Source: Ziziphus jujuba
Taxonomy: Eukaryota; Streptophyta; Magnoliopsida; Rosales; Rhamnaceae
DNA length: 64,000 nucleotides
Assembly: GCF_031755915.1 (NCBI RefSeq)
Contig: NC_083385.1
Coordinates: 759,001 to 823,000 of the forward strand
Direction of reading: 5' to 3'
Below the pieces are notes generated by a model. The model did not search any database. It saw only the letters and a program-made list of their open reading frames with translations, and had not been told where the DNA came from. Both the position numbers and the translations under genes were made by a program. This document shows positions 58,004-64,000 of this stretch, in pieces (position 1 is the first letter of the stretch; every line of letters begins with the position of its first letter).

Positions 58004-60924
58004 ATCTTCATCTGTAATAATGATAATCCTTTCTGTCATTTAAACTTTCTTCAGGTAAAGGTCAGGATAAAAATTGTCTCTGGCTCGCCATGTGGTGGTG
58101 TAGTGGCTGCTGAAGCCAAGAGAATTCAATCAAACTGGGTTATATTGGATAAGTAATAAACACGATACCAAAACCTTGTTTTCCAGGATTATTTTTTTAA
58201 GCTTTTTTATTTCAAACTGCCTTTCCTTATTGTTTGTCAGCTTTTTGTACTTCAAAAAATTGTCTTTTCATAAGCCTTCTCCTTGTTTGTTGATTTTATT
58301 TTTTTATGCAAAAACTTGGCAGACTATTAAAATATGAAAAGAAATACTGCATGGAAGAGCTGCAATGCAACATTGTTGTTATGAGACGATCTGAGCCTAA
58401 GGTTCTTCGTTTGAATTTCATCAATTCTCCCAAGATGGAACCTGAAATGATTTGCCCTTTATTGTCTGAATCAGAAGCCTGTTCAGATCATTTCATCAGC
58501 AAGTTTGAAGGGTCTAATATGATTAGAGTGCCAGCTGTAACTCCTGCAAGTAGTCCTGAACATGAGTCACTGCTTACCAGAACTGATGTTGGAACTTCAT
58601 CAATATCAAGCTCATCAGATCTGGGGACTTCACCTCTTTTGTTATCTGGAGCCCATAGGAGCTTAAAGAGAGAGTATCACAAACATTTGACTGAATCTGA
58701 TTCTGACACAAACAGCGAAAAGCTGAGTTCTTCTTTCTCAAGTTCTTTTTTCCAGCCATGGATGACCGATTTTCTCAGTGCTAGTAATGAATTATCAAAA
58801 CATATGGTAGAAGGTTCAGAAAGACCCTATGATAAGTGCTTGATGTCTGCATATGGATCCTTGCTAGAGAATTTGTCCAAACTAGATAGAGAACCTGACG
58901 TTGGTGTGCTGAATTATAGACTTGATTTGAACTTAAGCAGAAGTGTGAGAGAAGCAATTTCATTATCCACAAATGTACCTCCTGGTCCTCCTCCACTGTG
59001 TTCCATCTGCCAGCACAAGGCACCTGCATTTGGGAACCCTCCTAGGTGGTTCAATTATGCTGAACTGGAACTCGCCACTGGTGGCTTTTCACAAGTAAAT
59101 TTCTTGGCCGAAGGTGGATTTGGTTCTGTATACAGAGGTGTCTTGCCAGATGGCCAGGTAGTTGCAGTCAAGCAGTATAAATTGGCTAGCTCTCAAGGTG
59201 ATCTAGAATTCTGCTCAGAAGTCGAGGTGTTAAGCTGTGCACAACATCGTAATGTTGTGATGCTAATTGGGTTCTGTGTGGAGGATGGAAGAAGATTGCT
59301 TGTTTATGAGTATATCTGCAATGGATCTTTGGATTCTCATCTTTATGGTAAAATCTTATCTTTCCTTATGTCCTTACTTCGGATTTTATTGCAATGTTGA
59401 TTTTGGTTTTCAGTTTAACAAGCTGAAAAGATTTGGCTTAAATTAACTAGTTAGGATGATGAAACTGTCCAAAAAAAAAAAAAGAAAAAAGGGCGGGGGG
59501 TTGGGAAAAAATGTCTCTAAAATTTACATTCTCTCTTGTTCTGAGGTATTCAATTGGGCATCATTATCATTTCCCAATTCTGGCATACTGATTTTGATCA
59601 GATTGTCAAAGCATTTTGTCTCATGCTTTGCCTTTGTGAGAAAAAAAAAATTGTTGAGATGTGGATTAAGTTACTGAGAAACACTCCATCTGCCAAGACC
59701 ATCTATCCGCCTCTTAAATAAATTATAAATTCCTATCCAACCAAGTTAAGTGAAAAGTTCAAAATGTACAGGGCAAGATCAAGATCTCTTGGAATGGGCA
59801 GCACGACAAAAAATTGCAGTTGGAGCAGCTCGAGGGTTGAGATACCTTCATGAAGAGTGTAGGGTTGGTTGCATTGTCCATCGTGATATGAGACCTAACA
59901 ACATCCTTCTGACCCATGATTTTGAACCACTAGTAAGTGTTCATATTACCTATTAGGAAGGAAAATCTGAATATTTTCTTCACTACTCCTTGAAGCATCA
60001 TTGTGCCTGTCATTGAGTACTGTTTTGTTTTCGTCTAATTACATTAAAATTGCTACTTTAAAATGGCTAAGCATATCGGTAGGACATATCTCAACTGATA
60101 GGTGCCCATTTGATGGATTTCAGGTTGGAGATTTTGGACTGGCAAGGTGGCAACCGGATGGAGAAAAGGAGGTGGAAACTAGAGTACTTGGAACATTTGG
60201 GTAACAAAAAAACAGAAGGAAAAAAAAAAAAAAGAAAAAAAAAGAAGTTTTTAGTCCTATGGTTTTCTGAAAGCGGCAACTAAAAATAAAAGATTCCTGC
60301 TTCTCAATTTAGGTACTTGGCTCCAGAATATGCTCAAAGTGGACAAATCACAGAAAAGGCTGATGTATACTCATTCGGGGTAGTACTGGTGGAGCTTGTA
60401 ACAGGACGGAAAGCAGTGGACATAAATCGCCCCAAGGGCCAGCAGTGCCTTACTGAATGGGTATGAATTATGAGAAATTTTTGTAGCTTTAGATGATGCG
60501 TACATATATGCCATGTTGTTTGTGTTGGATGTATTACAAACTCATAAACTTAAAAATGCAAAGCAGGCACGACCCTTGCTAGAAAAGCTTGCAGTTGAAG
60601 AAATGATAGACCCTCGGTTAAGGAAGTGCTTTTCAAAGCAAGAAGTTGACAAGATGCTGCAATGTGCCTCCTTGTGCATCAGGCGGGATCCTCTTACAAG
60701 GCCTCGCATGTCTCAGGTTGGTGATACTGATAATGGGACTCTGCTTAATTTTCTTCATCAAATCACTATCAATTTTTTTGGAAGCCTGCGTTATACTGCA
60801 GCTTCAGTGTCACTCACTCACTCACTCTGAAGCGTTTTGAACTTGTTTCGGTTGGTTTGTTAATTAGGTGCTACGGATTTTGGAAGGTGACACTGCCATG
60901 AATAATCCAATCAACTCATGTTAA
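57047..60924 (+). CDS. USP-like/receptor-like cytoplasmic protein kinase (annotated elsewhere as inactive kinase, SELMODRAFT_444075-like)
   Basis: Nine exons, 57047-57218, 57781-57938, 58055-58152, 58323-59347, 59772-59932, 60124-60200, 60313-60460, 60567-60716 and 60868-60924, sum to 2046 nt (681 aa). The N-terminus resembles a universal-stress-protein fold ([20 protein letters not shown], then [18 protein letters not shown]). A Ser-rich linker and a [18 protein letters not shown] motif follow. The kinase domain has the glycine loop [47 protein letters not shown] and [10 protein letters not shown]. The usual Lys of HRDxK is Arg. ATG at 57047 was chosen because the frame upstream has only GTG. 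Most catalytic residues are present, so the label inactive may not hold. Intron 2 holds a poly-C tract. Confidence 0.9.
57971..58001. repeat. Poly-C tract, 31 bases, in a kinase intron
   Basis: An uninterrupted run of C inside intron 2, with more C just upstream. Its length is likely to be unreliable in the assembly. Confidence 0.9.
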
Positions 60925-61640
60925 TATTAATGTAAGAGTAGGCGTAGCAGAGCAGCGGGGATTGATTGATCACATTCAATATTATAATTACAATATCGAA
61001 TGAGGACGGACGACAATCTGTTAATATAACTTCTTTTATTATATACACGGTTGATGTCATACTGTCAATGCCCCACTCGCATGATCTTTTTTTTTCTTTT
61101 TAATTATTACAATGAATATCCATTGTTCAACCCCACCATGATTTTGTTTTCTTTTATTATTTATCATTACAGTATTTTTATTATTATTATTATTAAATTT
61201 TTTTTTTTTTTTTTAATTTAAGATGTCAAACAGATGTGATAACAATAGAATGTTGTAAAAGCAATTCTAAACTAAAGCATGTCTGTGTATATGCGTTGCC
61301 AAGAAACTAAACTGAACCTTCTCAAAGAAAAAAAATAAAATAAATAAATAATAAAGAAAAAAACTTTCTTACAATTCACAAATCATAAGAAAACGTAAAA
61401 GGTAAGAATTTTTTTTTTTTTTAATTTTTGGGGGAAAAAAATAAGGAATTATAAAAGGGTGGGAATGGGGATACAGCCATAGAGGGGGGGCTTTCTTAAA
61501 AACAAGTAAAACCGTACGGGACCCGCTCACGGGGACAACCACATATATGTATGTATGTGTGTATGTGTAAACGCGCATAAATATAGGAGCGGGGGGAGGA
61601 GGGAAAAGCAAAAGCGAGAGACACAAACGAAGACAGAGTG
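60925..61640. other. Intergenic between kinase and LpxA-like gene, with promoter
   Basis: AT-rich with T runs. Kinase 3' sequences are followed by the promoter of the next gene. No ORF was recognised. Confidence 0.5.
61450..61457 (+). promoter_or_regulatory. TATA box candidate of the LpxA-like gene
   Basis: TATAAAAG about 185 bp upstream of the start codon, followed by a G-rich leader. Confidence 0.45.
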
Positions 61641-62003
61641 ATGTACTGGCTCTTGAAACTTCGCAGCAAGACCACCCCGCTTTCCTCCGCTCTCTCCTCT
61701 TTCTTCCTCCCCACCTTCTCCTCCGCCTCACTTTCCGGTAACTCTCTCTCTCTCTTTCACGCTTTGTTTTCTGTCTGTGATATATTTCGTTTACTTTCTT
61801 TTCTATCTTTGATATATATATATATATATATATATATTTATTTGTTATTTAAAGGTGATTGTTTTGTAATGGGTTTTGTCTCAGATATTGCGGGGGACAA
61901 GAAGGAGCAAGTTACGAATACTTCCTTGATCCATCCCACTGCAGTTGTTCACCCCAATGCCTTTATTGGTCAGGTGCATACTTTTCTCTTGGAGCTCTGT
62001 GTT

Positions 62004-62047
<44 letters not shown>

Positions 62048-63994
62048 GAAATGTACCAACTTCACTGTATTTGTATTCGTGGGATTGTTAGTAATTAAAA
62101 TTTATCTTCTTTTTATGTTATTGGGATTCCTACTGGCTGAGAGGGTTCTGCGTAAATCCATGAATTATGCTGGTAGATGCAAAATGACCTGAAAATTCTG
62201 ATTTCCTGTGATTAGTTGTGATTTGATTAATAAACTTACTGGTCAGTGAAATAAAACAGAGAAATAATCTTACTGCTCAGTGAACCCAAGCTGAGAGAGA
62301 GAGAGAGGGAAAAAAAAAATGCAGCCTAACTGCTGGTGCAAATTTCACCATTCTTTTTACAGGCTTAACGACTAACTACCACTTAACTTGGTTAAGCACA
62401 CACGTTCCAAAAGAAAATGCACTTTGTTTTGCTTTACATTTCTTTTGCCTAGTTTATCAAACTTTATCAACCATGTTTTCCAAATCATTGCAAACGGTCT
62501 GCACAATCTGCAGCAGTTAGATTATGGAATCACATAAACAATCTTTAATGTCGAAACTTTGGATATAGCTCAATCATCTTTCTTTCTGGGTTGCTTTGAT
62601 TTGATTACTATGCTGGCAAATGAACATAAAGCTCAGAAGCATTGAAATTCTAGTGGTTAGACTAATTGGTACTTGAATTACCTAATGATTTGAACATGTC
62701 AGAGACTTGTCTAAATTATTCAGGGTGTTTCTATTGGTCCCTTTTGTACGGTTGGATCCTTTGCAAAGCTTGGCAATGGTTGCCAACTCTATCCAGGAAG
62801 CCATATATTCGGAAATACAGTATTGGGAGCGCATTGCATCTTGATGACGTGAGTTTGGATATGTGATGTTCTTTTCTGATGCATTATTATACATTCTGCT
62901 CTTAGAAATGTAACAATTTTGGCTTGCTTAACTTTGTCAGGCAGTGGTGCTGTGGTTGGGGATGATCTTCCAGGCCATACAGTGCTGGGGTGCAACAATA
63001 TTATAGGACATCATGCTGTTGTTGGCATTAAATGCCAAGACATGAAGTACAAGGTCGGTTTCACAGTAAATGCAAAGCTAAATGGCTAATTAATTTTGTT
63101 TGTTTTATTATTGGGATAGTTTGAGTACTTGGTTACATTTTTATGTGCTTTGGCAAGTTATTTGACATATGATATTAAGTTTTGCCTGTGTGAATTTGAT
63201 CAGTGTTGCTTGTTTTGGAAATCATTTACTGCTTTACTTTAGTGACTGATGACCATTGCCTGTCATGGAAAGTTTGAGAATTGTCGGACATATAAGGTGT
63301 TGGCATCCATAATTAGCTATCATGGGCTTTAAGCTTGCCATTTAATTACCATTATCATAATTTTTCATGATTACAATGATCATAATTATATTCATAAATG
63401 ACATATTACGTGTCATCATGTTCTATACAAAATTGGTAATGGTGTTATATTTTTTTAGACATGTTTGGCTACTTTCTGAAATAGTGAAACATTTCCACTG
63501 TTTTTTGGTCACATTTTAGCCAGGAGAAGAATGCTTCCTTGATGTTGGGGATGATAATGAGATCAGGGAGCACACCTCAATTCACCGATCTTCAAAGTCA
63601 AGTGACAGAACGGTATAGGAGTCCAATAATGCTTTTACTTTCCCAGGTTTGTGATTTCTGTTTTTTAGTTGGATTTGTGTAATTTACCCCGATTAGCTAT
63701 ATGTAATCAGGTTATTGGTAATGGCAATCTCATCATGGGATCTTCTCATATTGCCCATGATTGCAAAGTGGGTAACAACAATATTTTTGCAAATAATACT
63801 CTTCTAGCAGGCCATGTTGTGGTGGGAGTAAGTCCTTAGCTTTATTTCTGTAGATTCAATCACTAATTAGGTAGTTCAAATTATCTGGTCTTACGAGTGC
63901 TTTAATGTAGGACCATACTCACACAGCAGGAGCCATCGCTGTTCATCAGTTCTGCCATATTGGCTCCTTCTCCTTTATCGGTGGTGGTTCTGTG
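61641..63994 (+). CDS. LPXA: LpxA-like acyl-ACP--UDP-N-acetylglucosamine O-acyltransferase, mitochondrial (3' end beyond window)
   Basis: Seven exons visible: 61641-61737, 61885-61973, 62724-62848, 62945-63053, 63520-63612, 63711-63827 and 63911-63994 (238 codons so far). The start [20 protein letters not shown] is a plausible mitochondrial presequence. Hexapeptide repeats of the left-handed beta-helix follow ([60 protein letters not shown]). The catalytic His of LpxA lies in IAHDCKVG, and [18 protein letters not shown] matches the LpxA family. The enzyme catalyses the first step of lipid A-like synthesis, which plants retain in mitochondria. It corresponds to Arabidopsis At4g29540. The splice at 63994/63995 is predicted from GTATGA; the remaining exons are outside the window. 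Confidence 0.9.
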
Positions 63995-64000
63995 GTATGA

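Noticed and set aside
1..64000. tRNA, rRNA, CRISPR or operon features
   Set aside because: No cloverleaf, rRNA segment or spaced prokaryotic repeat was recognised; this is a plant nuclear region. The tRNA-Met-like strings at 17554 and 49388 are primer-binding sites of retroelements.

Overview
The window is nuclear DNA of a flowering plant. The genes have many introns with GT..AG borders and AT-rich intergenic DNA, and plant-specific families are present (PPR-DYW, EFFECTOR OF TRANSCRIPTION, NDL). Gene content and repeat style suggest a woody rosid, perhaps Rosaceae/Prunus; that is an inference, not something proven here.

Layout. 0-16 kb is ordinary gene space: the 3' exons of an unidentified gene (+), an NDL/NDRG gene (-), a HAD phosphatase like the plant thiamine-phosphate phosphatase-like protein (+), a mitochondrial CoA carrier (+) and an intronless PPR-DYW RNA-editing protein (-). 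From 16.3 to 31 kb the DNA is nested mobile elements. A decayed endogenous pararetrovirus-like sequence (-) holds a three-LTR TRIM. Its reverse transcriptase gene is split by an 11.2-kb Mutator-like element (19065-30251) with near-identical terminal inverted repeats and a perfect 9-bp target duplication. That element carries a ULP1-type cysteine protease gene with all catalytic residues, an intact three-exon small gene, a decayed minus-strand gene, and a 255-bp palindromic satellite whose polarity flips once.

From 31.3 to 56.2 kb there is a direct tandem duplication. Copy A holds complete serine acetyltransferase (SAT5-like) and EFFECTOR OF TRANSCRIPTION (ET) genes, and is interrupted by a 6-kb LINE that itself holds a solo TRIM LTR. 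Copy B holds only a broken SAT5 exon 1, an ET gene whose Cys/His repeat is expanded (8 units against 3), and an internally deleted chromovirus. Between the copies lie a Tourist-like MITE candidate and a stray fragment of the PPR-DYW gene located 30 kb away. The window ends with a USP-like/receptor-like cytoplasmic kinase gene (+) and the 5' seven exons of a plant LpxA-like acyltransferase (+).

The genes do not form an operon or a single pathway. From memory, NDL1, SAT5, ET2 and a kinase are near neighbours on Arabidopsis chromosome 5, ET1 and a CoA carrier are neighbours on chromosome 4, and the phosphatase and LpxA homologues are adjacent at At4g29530/At4g29540. The backbone therefore looks like an old conserved gene block swollen by transposons. 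Exon limits were placed by reading-frame continuity across GT..AG sites; for the seven genes given as complete coding sequences, the summed exon lengths are divisible by three.
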